64,000 bases of DNA from NCBI GenBank assembly GCA_964019055.1, contig OZ025209.1, positions 12,446,981 to 12,510,980 on the forward strand. The letters are read 5' to 3'. The notes beneath the pieces are model-generated. The model worked only from the letters and a program-made list of their open reading frames with translations. It did not search any database and was not told the origin of the DNA. The translations under genes and the position numbers were made by a program. Shown here one piece after another: positions 35,618 to 47,119 of the stretch. How positions within the stretch are numbered: the stretch's first letter is position 1; the number at the start of each line of letters is the position of its first letter. The DNA is from Anthopleura xanthogrammica (lineage: Eukaryota; Cnidaria; Anthozoa; Actiniaria; Actiniidae).

Positions 35618-38600
35618 CTAATACTGTGGGATGTTAGTGTTACGTCCGTACAAGCCATTAAATGGGTGATGATACACTGGCCATGGGTGTACAGGTTGAA
35701 TGCGCGGTTGCGGTACTTGTCCTGGTAAACCGACTATTGGGTTCATGAAAGTTCCTCCGTTTAAACCTGTTGGGCCGTACATACCTCCATGGTTGGGGTA
35801 AACTGTGATACCATTCGCATGGTACCAATTAGTTGTCGGTGTCCCAAATGTGTTGTAGGTAAGTATCTGTGGGGGTCGTCTTTCGCGGGCTGGTCTGCCT
35901 TGCGGTTCTATTGGAGGGATAGGTGCAACCAAATCTGTGTCGGGTTCATCTACGTCGGTTGGCTGTGGTTGGGTTCCCTCGTGGTTGTGAGCTTGGTCAT
36001 AGTCTTCCTCTTGGACAGGCTGGTCTCCTTGAGGAACCTGGTCCTCTTGAGCGGGGTCCGCTGTCACCAGTTCGTTTGGAAGTAACCCCCTAAACTCTTC
36101 CTCTTCAAATAACTCAGTATTTGTCGGGAGCTGAGGTTGTGTGAGGACTGGTTGATGTTGCTGTTGATTTGCGTGCCTTTGTCCTGTTTGACACTGGGTG
36201 TGGTCTACTGGGAGCGAGTCACATGGGAGGAGTAGGTTCCTGTGCAGTACTCTTCTTTTACCATCGATTGGGCGTCCTTCCGGTCTCACGACGTATACCG
36301 GGATTCCCTCTCTCTTCTCTACTACAACATGAATCTTCTCCTCCCAGTATGACCTGAGCTTCCCTGGCCCTCCACGTTCTGAGAGGTTTCTGACTAAAAC
36401 ACGGTCACCTGGTTGCAGCTCTGTATAGCGAACTTTCTGGTCATAGTTCTTCTTCCCTCTAGAGGTAGAGACGTCGGCATTCTTTGTAGCTTTCTGGTAT
36501 GCTTCTTGCATTGCTGTGTGCCACTTCTTAGCGAACTCAGTGTAGCTAGACGTTCCCCTTCCGTTCGATGTTCCGAGAATGATGTCGATCGGGAGTCGTG
36601 GCGTTCGGCCAAACATCAAATAAAATGGCGAGTAACCTGTTGAGCTGCTTTTCGTGCAATTATAAGCATGTACCACTTTATTTAAGGAGTCTTTCCATCG
36701 TCCTTTCAAGGTTTCAGGTAGTGTCCTTAACATCGACAAAAGTGTCCGATTGAAGCGCTCTGCTTTCCCGTTGCATTGTGGGTGGTATGGCGTTGTTCTT
36801 AAGCGAGTTGTTCCTGACAGGCGCTGGAGTTGCTGAAAGAGCTTGTTCTCAAATTCCCTACCCTGATCATGCAGAATTGAGCCTGGGAATCCAAATCGTA
36901 GGAAGAAATCGTTGTATAAGCAGTCAGCTGCTGTCGTTGATGACTTGTTCCTAGTCGCATACGCTTGCGCGAAACGGGTGAAGTGATCAACGATTACTAA
37001 TATATATTCGTAGCCACCTACGCTGCGTTCCAAGTGAAGGTAGTCTATGGAGATGAGTTCAAAAGGCGCTGAAGTACTTATCGGTTGTAGAGGTGCGCGT
37101 GTCTCCTTGTTTGGTTTGCGTTGTTTTAAGCATTCGCATACACGAGATGCAAAATGTGTAATATCTCTTTCCATGTTTGGCCAGAAGACTCTTTCACGCG
37201 CAAGATGTACAACCCTCTCCGCCCCAAGATGTCCCATGTCTTGGTGGAGCTCCTTAAATACTAAGGTGTGGTACTGTTGGGGGAGTACAAGCTGTTTATT
37301 TCCTCCACTGTGTCGACGTAGTAGACCACTTTCGTCTATGTGTAACTTATTCCAGTGTCGGAGCAGGGCTCTTGTCTGCGGTTGTTCCTTCCTCATATCT
37401 CGTACGGTGGGGCGACGCCCTTCCGTCTTCATAGCGAGAACACGTCCTATTGCGGGATCTTGTCGCTGGGCTTCCAGGATGGTAGCTTTTGAGAGGCCGT
37501 TGATTTTCATTTCGCTCAACATTTCATCATCTGGCAGTAGCAGAGTACCATTCACTGCTGATATCCAAACAGTATCACCTTTCTCTTGGGCGTTGAGTCC
37601 ACTGAAGACCGCTGATATGTCCTCGTTCGTCGTTTCGTTAGAGCAGGAGTCCATATAGGTGTTGATGTCGAGAGGCATGCGCGAGAGGGCGTCAGCGTCG
37701 CCGTTTGCGCTGCCTGGTCGATACTTGATTGAAAACCTGAAATCAGCGAGTTCCGCTACCCACCGTTGACCCGTCGCGTTCAATTTAGCTGTCGATAGTA
37801 CATAGGTAAGAGGATTGTTGTCCGTATAGACCGTGAACTGCGGCGCGTAATAGAGATACTCGCGGAAGTGACTGCAAATGGCCCACTTTAAGGCTAAAAA
37901 CTCGAGTTTACCGGCATGTAAATTGTAATTCTTTTCAGCCTTCGTCAGTGCTCGCGAACCATATCCTATTACTCGCATTGTTCCGTCCTGTCTCTGGTAT
38001 AAAACAGCGCCTAGTCCTTCCTGCGACGCATCGGTGTGTAGAACAAAGGGCTTGTTGTAATCAGGGTAGCCGATTATAGGTGGTCGTGTTAAACGATCAA
38101 GTAGTCTCTCTAGGGTTCCTTGGTGTTTGCGCTCCCAGGTGACTGGTTGAGACGACAAGACGGTTTCCTTGCTTTGATTTCCACGGCGAGACGTTTTCTT
38201 ACGTTGTTTCGGTGCGTTTACTTCATTGCGCGCTTGCAACAGTTCAAAAAGAGGACTTGCAATTCGAGAAAAATCCTGTATATACCGTCTGTAGTAGCCG
38301 ATTAGTCCTAGAAGCTTACGTACATCGCCGACTGTTTTGGGCACCGAGGTTTTCAGTGCTAGCACGGCGTCGATATTAGATTGGTCGGGCCTGTATCCTT
38401 CTGCGGAGACGATTTGCCCCAAATAACGGACCTCTCTTTGAAATAGCTTACACTTTCTGGGTTTTAACTTGATTCCGTGTGATCGTAAACGACGCAGAAC
38501 TTGACGGATGTGCTCGACGTGGTCCTCAAAGGTCTTACTATATACAATGACGTCATCTATGTAGGGTACGCAGCACTCGTCTCGCATGTCGGTCAGACAG

Positions 38601-40351
38601 CCTTCCATAAACCGTTGGAATTCAGCTGGTGCGTTCATTAGTCCGAATGGGATTCGGACCCATTCGTAAAGGCCCCACGGGGTTACGAACGCCGTAAGAT
38701 GTCGATTAGATGGATGGATGAAACCCTGGTGGTAGGCTTTTCCCTGGTCCACCAACGAGAACCAGCTGTTTCCTCCAAGATTTTCGAGAGTTGTCTGCAC
38801 TCGCGGTAGCGGGTGTCGGTCTGGAACGGTGCACTCGTTTAGTTGACGATAGTCGATGCAAAGACGCAAACTGCCATCTTTTTTTCTGACGCACACCACT
38901 GGCGATGAGTAGGAAGATTTTGAGTGTCGTATCCAGCCACGATTGAGCATGTCTTCGACATACTGCTTTACCTCAGGGTAGAGAGGTCGCGGGATTGCTG
39001 TGTACGTCTTCTGGACTGGCCTGGTGTCTGACAGGTTTATAGACATTTGCAACTCTTCAGCACAGCCAATGTCATTGTCATCCTGAGAGAAACTTCGCGC
39101 TTCTTCTTTGAGCATGGTTAAAGCAATGGCCTTTTGCTCGTCTGTCAGGCCTTCAACACTAGGTAGGTGAGAGCACAATGTGGTTTGCTCGTCGTTTTCG
39201 ACGTCTGTTTCGTCACATAGTGTTGCGCTGCGAGAAGATAGATCTTTCCGTGTCACCTCTACGGGCGTTACTGAGCGTACTTGGTAAATGCGGCCTAGGA
39301 CCGTGTGGCCTTTAATCCGGATGTCATGGTCAGACTGGTTTTCGACACTTATTTTCATGTAACTCGATGAGCCCCCCGAGATTGTTAATAAGGAGTCAGG
39401 TACATCTAATTCATTAGGCCATGAGGCTTGCGGGTCTGGTTCGAACAACACTGGGATTTTGCCATCCGTTGGGTCAATCTTTGCCACGCATTTCACAAAT
39501 ACTGTTTGGTTTTTGGGTACTACAATGTCTCGTTTGCAAGTTTTAATTTCAGCGAGTTCGCAGCCTGAATTATATGCGCGTAGCGTATTCACTAGTCCCT
39601 CCACGTCACTCCTTTTCAGATGACTCATTGTTGCCGCCACACCGTCTACTAGTTCCTTCTCAATTTCACCCTCATGTTTTACGATTTCCGCAATCACATT
39701 GTATCCAATAATGGGCGTCTCTATTTGGTCTCGTGATACTAGGAAAGGAACTTTGATTTTCCCTTTCTCACCTCGCGATAAAAGCTCAAACTCAATCTCG
39801 ACCCAACCCTCAAATGGGAAAGGGGTACCGTTGGCCGCCGTTAAATTTAGACTTTGTCCGTCTAAAAGTTCACTGATGGTACGCACGTTAGTCCCATTCA
39901 AATGTTTGTCAATCCAATCTTTGGGGATAATAGAAACCTGGGTCCCCGTATCCCATAGCGCATCACTTCTGTGGCCATTTAATAAGCAACTTATCATACA
40001 TTTCTTCCCCACTAAACTAACGAGTTTGGTGTGTTGTCCGGGCGTTAGGTGTGTACGGTAGAACCCGTGGTCCCTCATTTCTTTATTCTCTTGTTGTGTG
40101 ACATACACTATTGCATCGCAAAGTCCTTTGTGCTCATTCAAATGGGAGACCTTACACGCATTCGAACAGTATTTGACACACTCGCATTCAGAACAAAGTA
40201 TGAAAGTTCCTTGTTTCCCTTGTGACCCGCACGAAACACACACGTGGGACTTGTTGTTTTCCCGGGCTACTCCCTGTCCCTCGGGTGTAGCCGTTGGGAG
40301 TTTCCCGACTGCTTCTTGCAACCCCTCGCGAAATGTTCGCTCGATCCGCAT
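35618..40351 (-). CDS. pol: Ty3/gypsy Pol polyprotein with N-terminal MYND finger
   Basis: A 1,577-codon frame from the first ATG at 40351, overlapping gag by 85 nt in the -1 frame. Domains in order: MYND-type zinc finger at residues 38-78 (CxxC, CxxC, YCSNAC, HxxxC); aspartic protease with [10 protein letters not shown] at about 134; reverse transcriptase with YIDDVIVY near 597 and [14 protein letters not shown] before it; RNase H with FVLHTDAS near 770 and [11 protein letters not shown] near 844; integrase HHCC finger near 1035, D,D-E residues in [16 protein letters not shown] and NGKAERFNR (to about 1194); then a GPY/F-like region and a Pro/Gln-rich tail. It is probably expressed as Gag-Pol by frameshifting at 40300-40306. 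No stop or shift is seen inside. Confidence 0.93.
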   Translation of the reverse strand: MRIERTFREGLQEAVGKLPTATPEGQGVARENNKSHVCVSCGSQGKQGTFILCSECECVKYCSNACKVSHLNEHKGLCDAIVYVTQQENKEMRDHGFYRTHLTPGQHTKLVSLVGKKCMISCLLNGHRSDALWDTGTQVSIIPKDWIDKHLNGTNVRTISELLDGQSLNLTAANGTPFPFEGWVEIEFELLSRGEKGKIKVPFLVSRDQIETPIIGYNVIAEIVKHEGEIEKELVDGVAATMSHLKRSDVEGLVNTLRAYNSGCELAEIKTCKRDIVVPKNQTVFVKCVAKIDPTDGKIPVLFEPDPQASWPNELDVPDSLLTISGGSSSYMKISVENQSDHDIRIKGHTVLGRIYQVRSVTPVEVTRKDLSSRSATLCDETDVENDEQTTLCSHLPSVEGLTDEQKAIALTMLKEEARSFSQDDNDIGCAEELQMSINLSDTRPVQKTYTAIPRPLYPEVKQYVEDMLNRGWIRHSKSSYSSPVVCVRKKDGSLRLCIDYRQLNECTVPDRHPLPRVQTTLENLGGNSWFSLVDQGKAYHQGFIHPSNRHLTAFVTPWGLYEWVRIPFGLMNAPAEFQRFMEGCLTDMRDECCVPYIDDVIVYSKTFEDHVEHIRQVLRRLRSHGIKLKPRKCKLFQREVRYLGQIVSAEGYRPDQSNIDAVLALKTSVPKTVGDVRKLLGLIGYYRRYIQDFSRIASPLFELLQARNEVNAPKQRKKTSRRGNQSKETVLSSQPVTWERKHQGTLERLLDRLTRPPIIGYPDYNKPFVLHTDASQEGLGAVLYQRQDGTMRVIGYGSRALTKAEKNYNLHAGKLEFLALKWAICSHFREYLYYAPQFTVYTDNNPLTYVLSTAKLNATGQRWVAELADFRFSIKYRPGSANGDADALSRMPLDINTYMDSCSNETTNEDISAVFSGLNAQEKGDTVWISAVNGTLLLPDDEMLSEMKINGLSKATILEAQRQDPAIGRVLAMKTEGRRPTVRDMRKEQPQTRALLRHWNKLHIDESGLLRRHSGGNKQLVLPQQYHTLVFKELHQDMGHLGAERVVHLARERVFWPNMERDITHFASRVCECLKQRKPNKETRAPLQPISTSAPFELISIDYLHLERSVGGYEYILVIVDHFTRFAQAYATRNKSSTTAADCLYNDFFLRFGFPGSILHDQGREFENKLFQQLQRLSGTTRLRTTPYHPQCNGKAERFNRTLLSMLRTLPETLKGRWKDSLNKVVHAYNCTKSSSTGYSPFYLMFGRTPRLPIDIILGTSNGRGTSSYTEFAKKWHTAMQEAYQKATKNADVSTSRGKKNYDQKVRYTELQPGDRVLVRNLSERGGPGKLRSYWEEKIHVVVEKREGIPVYVVRPEGRPIDGKRRVLHRNLLLPCDSLPVDHTQCQTGQRHANQQQHQPVLTQPQLPTNTELFEEEEFRGLLPNELVTADPAQEDQVPQGDQPVQEEDYDQAHNHEGTQPQPTDVDEPDTDLVAPIPPIEPQGRPARERRPPQILTYNTFGTPTTNWYHANGITVYPNHGGMYGPTGLNGGTFMNPIVGLPGQVPQPRIQPVHPWPVYHHPFNGLYGRNTNIPQY
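40265..40306 (-). promoter_or_regulatory. -1 ribosomal frameshift signal, gag-pol junction
   Basis: On the element strand the heptamer GGGAAAC (40306-40300) lies in the gag frame as G GGA AAC, the X XXY YYZ pattern. After a 7-nt spacer, GGCTAC (40292-40287) can pair with GTAGCC (40270-40265); the gag stop TAG lies in the 3' arm. A -1 slip at the heptamer enters exactly the pol frame. A further CCC/GGG pairing inside the loop is possible. Function is inferred. Confidence 0.8.
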
Positions 40352-41568
40352 TTAAAACAATGACTACACATATCAGCGTTGTTTTCTTCACAGTTATTGC
40401 AGCGGCGGCGAGTATTCTTTCTTTCCGGTTTTCTCTCTCTTTCGCGTGTTTTGCTGAAATCGGACCTCAGTGCAGCCAATTCAGCCTGGAGAGCCTTAAG
40501 CGTTGCCATGCAGTTGTCTTCGCTCTGTGCCTTTTCTTTCCCTTGATGTTTTTGCATATTTTTGTCATGGCTTTGCTCTACGGGCGCGTGAACCTGATTG
40601 ACGAGGGTTTTTCGTGATCCGGTACTAAATTTATTAACGCGTTCCGACTCTTCTGAAGCCGCAGCATTTAATTTCTCCATTAAATCTTCATCGCTTGCAT
40701 CAAGGCTTAACAGGAGTGGGCGTAGTTTTGCGCGTATCGATTCGGATTGCAAGCCGGTCTCGATCACGTGACGAAATAAACCATGGACTAAAGCGGAGTC
40801 ATACTTAACAGCCCCGTCATTGTTTTGTGATGCAAAAATGACTTGTTGACGTAAGTCCATAACTCTAATGAGAAAATCTTGTGGGGACTCTTTTGGAGCC
40901 TGGCACGCAGACGTTAACTCCTGATAAATCTCAGTGCTTGACTTTTGTTTATAATGTGCTTTCAAAATTTGCTCCAGTTTCGCGATTGTCAAATCAGGCA
41001 TCATTTCTAAATATGATCTTATCTTCAGTGATGGGCTGATCGCTCTTATCACTCCTTCGATCACTTCTGATTCGGCATACTTCGTTTTGAGGCCGATTTC
41101 AATTTGTCTTAACAGACTTACGAGTGATAGGCGGTCTTTGTGAGTATCTCCGCCGATGACGCCAATGATACGAAAGTCGCGCCTCAGAGCCTTTCTTACA
41201 TCAGCGTTTAAATCAGTTACACTACTGGTTGTACATACCGTTTCGCCGATTTGTTTACCTCCTGTTTTCATTGCTGTTAGCTTTGTGCTCGCTTCTTCTA
41301 ACTGTTTCTGTTGTAGCTCCATGGTCTGGCTGAACTGTTTCTTTAGTTTCTCTAATTCCTCTCGAGCCTTTTCGTATTCTTCTTTAGCCTTTTCGCTATC
41401 TCCTTCTGGTACCATTTCCTCGGTAGCGGTGAGTTTACATAACTCGTCGATCGCCTTAAGTTTGTCTTCCGCGCTCTCGATTGTTTCCTCGACCTTTCTC
41501 CTTACTTTTCTTGCCATCTGTAGTCTGCTATCTCCCTCGACGTCCACATTGCCAGAAATATTGGACAT
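40267..41568 (-). CDS. gag: Ty3/gypsy Gag
   Basis: A 433-aa structural protein. The first about 110 residues are charged and heptad-like ([33 protein letters not shown]), suggesting a coiled coil. A capsid-like helical middle follows (about 125-300). A zinc knuckle [14 protein letters not shown] (CxxCx4Hx4C) lies near residues 406-419, preceded by [12 protein letters not shown]. The start at 41568 is the first ATG of the open frame. Confidence 0.88.
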   Translation of the reverse strand: MSNISGNVDVEGDSRLQMARKVRRKVEETIESAEDKLKAIDELCKLTATEEMVPEGDSEKAKEEYEKAREELEKLKKQFSQTMELQQKQLEEASTKLTAMKTGGKQIGETVCTTSSVTDLNADVRKALRRDFRIIGVIGGDTHKDRLSLVSLLRQIEIGLKTKYAESEVIEGVIRAISPSLKIRSYLEMMPDLTIAKLEQILKAHYKQKSSTEIYQELTSACQAPKESPQDFLIRVMDLRQQVIFASQNNDGAVKYDSALVHGLFRHVIETGLQSESIRAKLRPLLLSLDASDEDLMEKLNAAASEESERVNKFSTGSRKTLVNQVHAPVEQSHDKNMQKHQGKEKAQSEDNCMATLKALQAELAALRSDFSKTRERERKPERKNTRRRCNNCEENNADMCSHCFKCGSSEHFARGCKKQSGNSQRLHPRDRE

Positions 41569-42329
41569 TGTCAGCGGTGTTACGCATGAATGAAAATGAA
41601 GTGGTTTTCTAGAGGAAAAATATAACTACATGGTTTCCAAGCACATATTTATATTCAACTATGATGTTAGTAAAACAATTCTTGCCAAAAAATAGTTACT
41701 TGACAATCAAAAGAACAACTATTATTTTTCTGTTGATAAGCCTCACCACAGGAAGCCCATGAAGGACAAGAAACAAGTTTCAAACGTAAATCGTTACTTT
41801 AAGCTTCCTTATTGTATCTCAGCAGTCAATAGGAGCTTGTAAAAACAAAATGGCGATATTTAGGGGGTTTTGAAGCTGTTTGGAGCAGTTCTCTGTGGTT
41901 TCTTGTCATTTTTAACTGAAAACTACGAGCTAACAACGCGTCGAATCGCTTAAAATTTAACCTAACTTCAAGCTTCTTGGGAACCTACATTCTGAAGGCA
42001 TGCTGTCTATTTTGAGCGGTTTTGGATTTATTAAACACTCGTTTGGTGATATCGAGGTGGAGCTCTTTTACTTTTAAATTTTTTCGAGCTCAAATAAGAC
42101 GATTTTGGGGTCAAGTGTGGCCAGATTTATAGACGATGTATGGAATCTAGAGCTTTCGAAGCCTTTCGAAGGCAAGTAGTCCGGGAACCAGTATGTCGCA
42201 TGATTCAATGATCATTTTACGCTTATTTAGTAGCTTGTAGGGTGGGTTGTTTGTCGCGATGTGGAGCTCAGAGGAAATAAAACCCTATTCGCCGTAAATA
42301 GAGGAAGCTCTATATTCCCCATACATTTC

Positions 42330-42536
42330 CTATAAGACTCGGCGACTATTTTGTAAGCTGAAACGCATCATTGCGCATGGATGAGCAGGCTCATGTCCCA
42401 TATTTCTGGCAATGACTTGGAGATGCTGAGCCAGCTCGGCCAAACGCTCTAGAGAAAGGTCCAGTATTTCGTGTTCGAGTTTGATTTGCTTGGTTTCCAA
42501 CACGTCCGCCATTGTGAGTACACGCCTCCAATTCAA
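42330..42536 (-). CDS. Small ORF in the retrotransposon 5' leader
   Basis: 68 codons between the 5' LTR and gag. A helical stretch is visible (HEILDLSLERLAELAQHLQV). It has no known domain and no frame link to gag. It could be an upstream ORF, a spliced leader exon or chance. Most of the rest of the 1.2-kb leader (41569-42793) shows no coding signal. Confidence 0.3.
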   Translation of the reverse strand: MNWRRVLTMADVLETKQIKLEHEILDLSLERLAELAQHLQVIARNMGHEPAHPCAMMRFSLQNSRRVL

Positions 42537-42772
42537 TATACTAGCTAGATCAGTATTAAATAGTTATGAATAGCATATTAACCATTTGTACAACGTTCCT
42601 GTTCGCTTTATCCCTCAGTCAGTGATCACTTTACACCACCATAAAGCTTAAGTTCGACGTTTTGCCTTGTTCTTGGATTAAATCCTTGTATAAACCTTGA
42701 CCATGAGGTCAAAATACTGTCCAGTTCGAGTTCGCGACCGCCTCTTATCGAGTAAAGTATCCCTCGTTGGCG

Positions 42773-42790
42773 GTCCTGGCAGGGTCGCCA
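42773..42790 (-). promoter_or_regulatory. Putative tRNA primer binding site
   Basis: On the element strand TGGCGACCCTGCCAGGAC begins 3 nt after the 5' LTR, where minus-strand synthesis is primed. TGG matches a tRNA CCA end. It resembles the tRNA-Arg-type sites of some insect gypsy elements, but the tRNA identity is not established. Confidence 0.65.
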
Positions 42791-42793
42791 AAA

Positions 42794-43027
42794 TGTTAAA
42801 TGTAGTACTCGTACGGATTTGTAACCGGGCTCGATATAAATCAACCACAACAGACCTGATTGGAACTTCTTTTTATATTTACTTGAAAGCACTTCTCTCG
42901 TCTATCGTACAGGAATGTGTTCTCTATCTAGAGTATCTGGTTACTCAAAGCTATTACATGTCCGTCACACACTCTTGCGTTTACATAGTCACGTACATAT
43001 AATCCTGTGCTAATTCATAACCTAACA
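42794..43027 (-). repeat. 5' LTR of the Ty3/gypsy element
   Basis: 234 bp, visually identical to 35050-35283, followed on the plus strand by the CAAG target copy (43028-43031). Confidence 0.93.
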
Positions 43028-43455
43028 CAAGCGAGTTTATCAAGTATAATTTGTTTGGCTGTGTTGTGTATAGGAGGACGATCCATTGCAGTGCCGGGTG
43101 AAGTCATGGGTTACTACAAAGCTTGGTCTAAGTATGGACATCTAAAATGGAAGGAGCTCGTACAACCTGCAATCGATATCGCTAAAGATGGCTTTGAAAT
43201 TGGGATTCCAGTTTATGAAGCTGCGTTGGAGAATCCGGAGAAGCTGAAGAAAGACCCTGGCCTAAAGTACGTTCGAAGCTTCTTTTTTCTAAAAAAATAT
43301 CTGATTAGCCGGAATGCTGCATTTGCTCCAAAAATATCTGCAAATGATTAGAACTATATTAGAACTTTTTAGAAGATATTAGAACTTTTCCGCAGCCGTC
43401 TCACTTAGAGATGTTAGTTAAGCGAAAGAGGACCACAAGTTTATCAGTGCTAAGT

Positions 43456-43456
43456 T

Positions 43457-43514
<58 letters not shown>
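43456..43514. repeat. (GGCA)n microsatellite, GGT B intron 3
   Basis: About 14 AGGC units. No relation to the neighbouring exons. Confidence 0.9.
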
Positions 43515-43516
<2 letters not shown>

Positions 43517-43639
43517 TGTGATAGGGCGGCAGAAGTAATTTATGTAATCGGTGGTTCTTATCGTTAACAATGGCGGTAAACAGTGTGTTGCATATACTGT
43601 GGTGATGGTCAACTAGTGGAAAAATTAACAAGAAACAAC

Positions 43640-43830
43640 CTCTCTTGGCTTATCCAACCTAGGGCACATTGAATTCGAATTTGGCATGTTGGGTTTCGCG
43701 GAGGGAGGAAAACCGGAGAACCCGGAGAAAAACTCTAGAATCAAGCGAGAGACCTAACAAACTCTATTCGCATGAGATCCCAAATTAAGGGATGGAATCT
43801 AAACTGATTTTAAAAACCCCGGCGAGAGGC
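43640..43830 (-). mobile_element. SINE-like fragment, GGT B intron 3
   Basis: GGAGGAAAACCGGAGAACCC and AACTCTAGAATCAAGCGAGA occur in the same order and intron as the copies in A (25316) and C (52290). Confidence 0.55.
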
Positions 43831-44334
43831 AAGTGCACTAGATGGATCACCATAGTTCCCCTTTTTAGTACCTCTGAAACGTTGCTATTGTTTGAATGTA
43901 GTCTTTTCTCTGTCAGAGAACTGTTATTTGACGAGGAAGGAAAGTTGCGTAAAAATGGAACTGTTATCAAAAACTACAAGTACGCAGCGACCCTTGAAGT
44001 GATACGAGACAATCCCTACAGTATGTACAATGGAACATTGGCTAAGGACATCATTCGAGATATGAAGGGCGTAAAGCCAGAAGGATTGCTTAAAATGGAA
44101 GATCTTGAGAACTATAGCATTAAGTTTGAAAAAGCATTTTCCCGTAAGTTAGGCTGTCATCATATTTTGCACACATGCCCGCCACCTGCAAGTGGAGCGG
44201 TGATGAACCTCATTTTAAATATCTTGAAAGGTAATACTCAGTATATTTGAGATATTTGATATATATATATATATCTTCATTTTGAACTGTATGACTCTAG
44301 CAGAAGGTGGCAATTCAAGGATTTAAGTATTTCC

Positions 44335-44560
44335 TTTCTTCCTTCCTTCCTTGCTTCCTTCCTCCCTCCCTCTCTTCCTCCCTCTCTTGCTTTCTTGCTT
44401 ACTCCCTTCCTTCGTTCGTTCGTTCCTTCCGTTCCACCTTCCCTCCTTTCTTCCCTCTTTCCTTGCTTCCTTCCTTGCTTCCTTGTTTCCTCCCTCCCTT
44501 GCTTGTTTGCTTTCTTCCTCCCTCCCCCCTTTCTTACTCGCTTCCTTCCTTCCTTGTTTT
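44335..44560. repeat. CT-rich tract, GGT B intron 4
   Basis: Degenerate CTTC/CTCC/CTTG runs at the position of the 1-kb octamer array of A. Confidence 0.8.
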
Positions 44561-45689
44561 CCTTATACCACTGTATTTCATCAGGTTACGATATGACAGT
44601 ATGGGATAGCTTCATCGACACCGCCGCTTCGTCCCTAACATACCATCGAATAGCAGAGGCCTTCAAGTTTGCATTTGCCTATCGAAGTTTTCTGGCAGAC
44701 CCGGATTTTGTTGACGTCTCAAAGGTGCAGTTACTTACTTATGAATCATGTCGGCAAACGCGCGTTTTGGCGCGAAAATTCCCGCCAAATACACAGGAAT
44801 CCCATTAGTACAAAACAAGGAGAGTATCAATTGAAATTTTTTAATATTTAGGCTTTCGTCTCTAAAATATTACGTAAAATGGGCTAACGTTTTGGGACAG
44901 GGACGCTCTTTCCTGCCCCTACACCACTGTTATAAGCTCAGTATACATATCCCTGTGGCTTAAACTATATTCCTGATGTTTATCGCCGCCATCTTGGTTG
45001 AATATAACAAAAGATGTGACATTAGTCATCCTCGTTATATCAACCAACATGGCCGCCATCTCTTGCTTTTTCTTCTTCTTGAGGATGATTGATGATTTTC
45101 CTATTATTTTCGAACATGTTTAGGTATTGAGGGATTTACTCAACCCTAAAACCGGTGAATTCTTACGCCAGAAAATCTGGGATAATAAGACACACATGTT
45201 TCTTACTACGCCGATTTCTTCACCAAAGCTGATTACGGAACCTCGCATTTAGTGGTTTTAGCACCGAATGGTGATGCTGTGTCTCTGACCTCAAGCATCA
45301 ATTACAAGTAAATAATACACAGTTTTTAACCTCCTTAATACGGACAGCCTGTTGTCATTCTCACTTGCTTTTGTTGTAGTGATACATGCATGCACTCTTA
45401 CATTAATCTTACAACAATTGTTGATACATACAGGTTTGGTAGCATGTACCGTTCAAAATCTACTGGCATTATCTACAACGACGGCATGGCCGACTTTGAT
45501 AATCCTGGTGACCCGGACATCAGCGGTATTTCTCCTTCAAAATTCAATTTTCCCGAGCCAGGCAAGCGTCCTTTTTCTTCCATGACTCCAGTGATTATTA
45601 CAGATAACGATGGAGATGTAAAGCTTATTGTTGGCGCTTCTGGAGGGAAGATGATCCTTTCTGCTACAGCATTGGTTCGTAAATAAAAT

Positions 45690-46564
45690 AATGATTATGA
45701 TCATGGCAGGGAGGCTGGGGGGCTATAGCCCCCCCACCCCCCCCCCCACCCCCCCCCCCCCCAATAATTTTGCCGCCATTTTGAATTATTTATTTGCTAT
45801 TTAAAAAACCAAGTTCTCCGGCTCTTCTCAATAAATTAGCTGTGTAAAATATGAAATAATCAAATGTCAATTTAAGAAGCCAGTTCTCCAACGAATCCAG
45901 CAGTCCATTAGACTTCTCTAAACCCATGATTTATTACGGCGACACGAAAACGAGCCTAGCGGATACGTCACGATATCACTGGTGAAAGGGCTTTTTCGAT
46001 GGCAAGGAGAGTAGAGACATGGCTGATAGCTAACACAAAGAGCGGACAGTTAGACTCCGAGACAAGCGAGTTTGTGTTGAGAAACAACAACCGCAAAAGA
46101 ATTAAAATTTTGGAACTTTGACAATTAAGTACATTTAAAAAAAAGGTTTATAGTCAGTGAAAATATTTCCTACTATCTTATATCAAAAAGGCCTTTTCTC
46201 TTCTTTTTCGAGAGCCTGAGAATGTGCAAAATTGTCATAACTTTAATGCAATAAATAGTTGCAAATGCCCCTCAAAATTGCACTTCCGAAGGTCTCAATT
46301 TCAAATATTTTTTTCGGGGGAGTATGCCCCAAACCCCCCTAAGTAGTCCAGTCTTTGGTAGTTGTTTGCTCCCCCCCCCCCCCCTACCCAATCAAAATTA
46401 CGCTCCGCGGTCCCTGTCATGGAGAGATTTAACTTAGCCAATGTGGAAAAAAAATAGTAAAGTTGTAGGTCATTACCAAAGTTCCGGACAACATTGCATG
46501 CAACGTTTTACGTGTTATATAAAACATGCAACACATTCTTTTTTTTCCTATTCAATTTTTCCAG
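45690..46564. other. GGT B intron 7: C-rich tract and filler
   Basis: It contains C runs near 45728-45765 and 46371-46385, then unrelated AT-rich sequence not matching A or C. This is probably an insertion of unknown type. No coding signal was seen. Confidence 0.5.
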
Positions 46565-47119
46565 ACAATCATTGATTGGCTATGGTTTGATCGCAATATA
46601 TCCGCTGCTGTAGAAGACCTGAGAATACACACGGAACTTACCCCAACCAACACTTTGCGGTTCGAGAAGAAATTCTCCGAAGAAGTAAAGGAAGGGCTTG
46701 GCGACCGCGATCACAAATTAGAACCGCTGAAACTTTACGCAGCAGTCCAAGCCATAGCAACACGCGGGCAGTCCATTTATGCGAAGTCAGATCCGCGGAA
46801 GCATGGTAGAGCAGCGGGGTTCTCAGTAAAGGCTGCTAGTAGTTCCAGGCTGACTGTGGTCAGAACAATCCAACCTATACTTTTTATTGCCTGCTTTTAC
46901 CTTCTTGTGTTGTAACCAACATCATTCATAATTTTTTTATTCATGTATTATACTTCTGTTCCAAAGCATTTTGTCCTTTTTCATAAGTTTGCTGCCTACT
47001 ATACTCATAGACCGAAAAAAAACATAAAAAAGTTTTTGATCACAATTTCTTAAACTCAAATTTAATGCTGATTTCAAATCTGGAAAGAAAAAAGAGCAGT
47101 CGCGCAGTCGTTTTTGAGA

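Larger units (their letters stand above)
35050..43027 (-). mobile_element. Full-length Ty3/gypsy LTR retrotransposon in GGT B intron 2
   Basis: Two 234-bp LTRs (35050-35283, 42794-43027) start TGTTAAATG and end CCTAACA on the plus strand, and appear identical. CAAG is duplicated at 35046-35049 and 43028-43031. Paralogue C has the unoccupied site TTCAAGCGAGG at about 51978. The element runs opposite to the host gene: leader, gag, pol, 3' LTR. Domain order protease-RT-RNase H-integrase places it in Ty3/gypsy (Metaviridae). Intact ORFs and identical LTRs indicate a recent insertion. Confidence 0.95.
32103..46915 (+). pseudogene. GGT1-like: Gamma-glutamyltransferase paralogue B, frameshifted and carrying a retrotransposon
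   Basis: Exons by homology: 32103-32122, 34237-34583, 43074-43266, 43917-44230, 44585-44724, 45124-45307, 45434-45674, 46565-46915. Splice sites are conserved. In exon 6 one C is missing within CACACATG at 45191-45198 (A and C have CACACCA), so the frame hits TAG at 45250-45252, before the codons for the catalytic Thr and the whole small subunit. Intron 2 holds the Ty3 element 35050-43027. The N-terminus MAPDYQTVILVVIGLFIGEA followed by ALA-Q looks like a cleavable signal peptide. The last exon would end in a hydrophobic tail (LFIACFYLLVL). Otherwise conservation with A is very high, so inactivation is recent or an assembly error. Confidence 0.82.

Noticed and set aside
37047..37658. 203-codon plus-strand ORF, and similar frames antisense to the retrotransposon
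   Set aside because: They lie opposite integrase and RNase H codons of pol, have no domain, and are expected by chance opposite a long real ORF.
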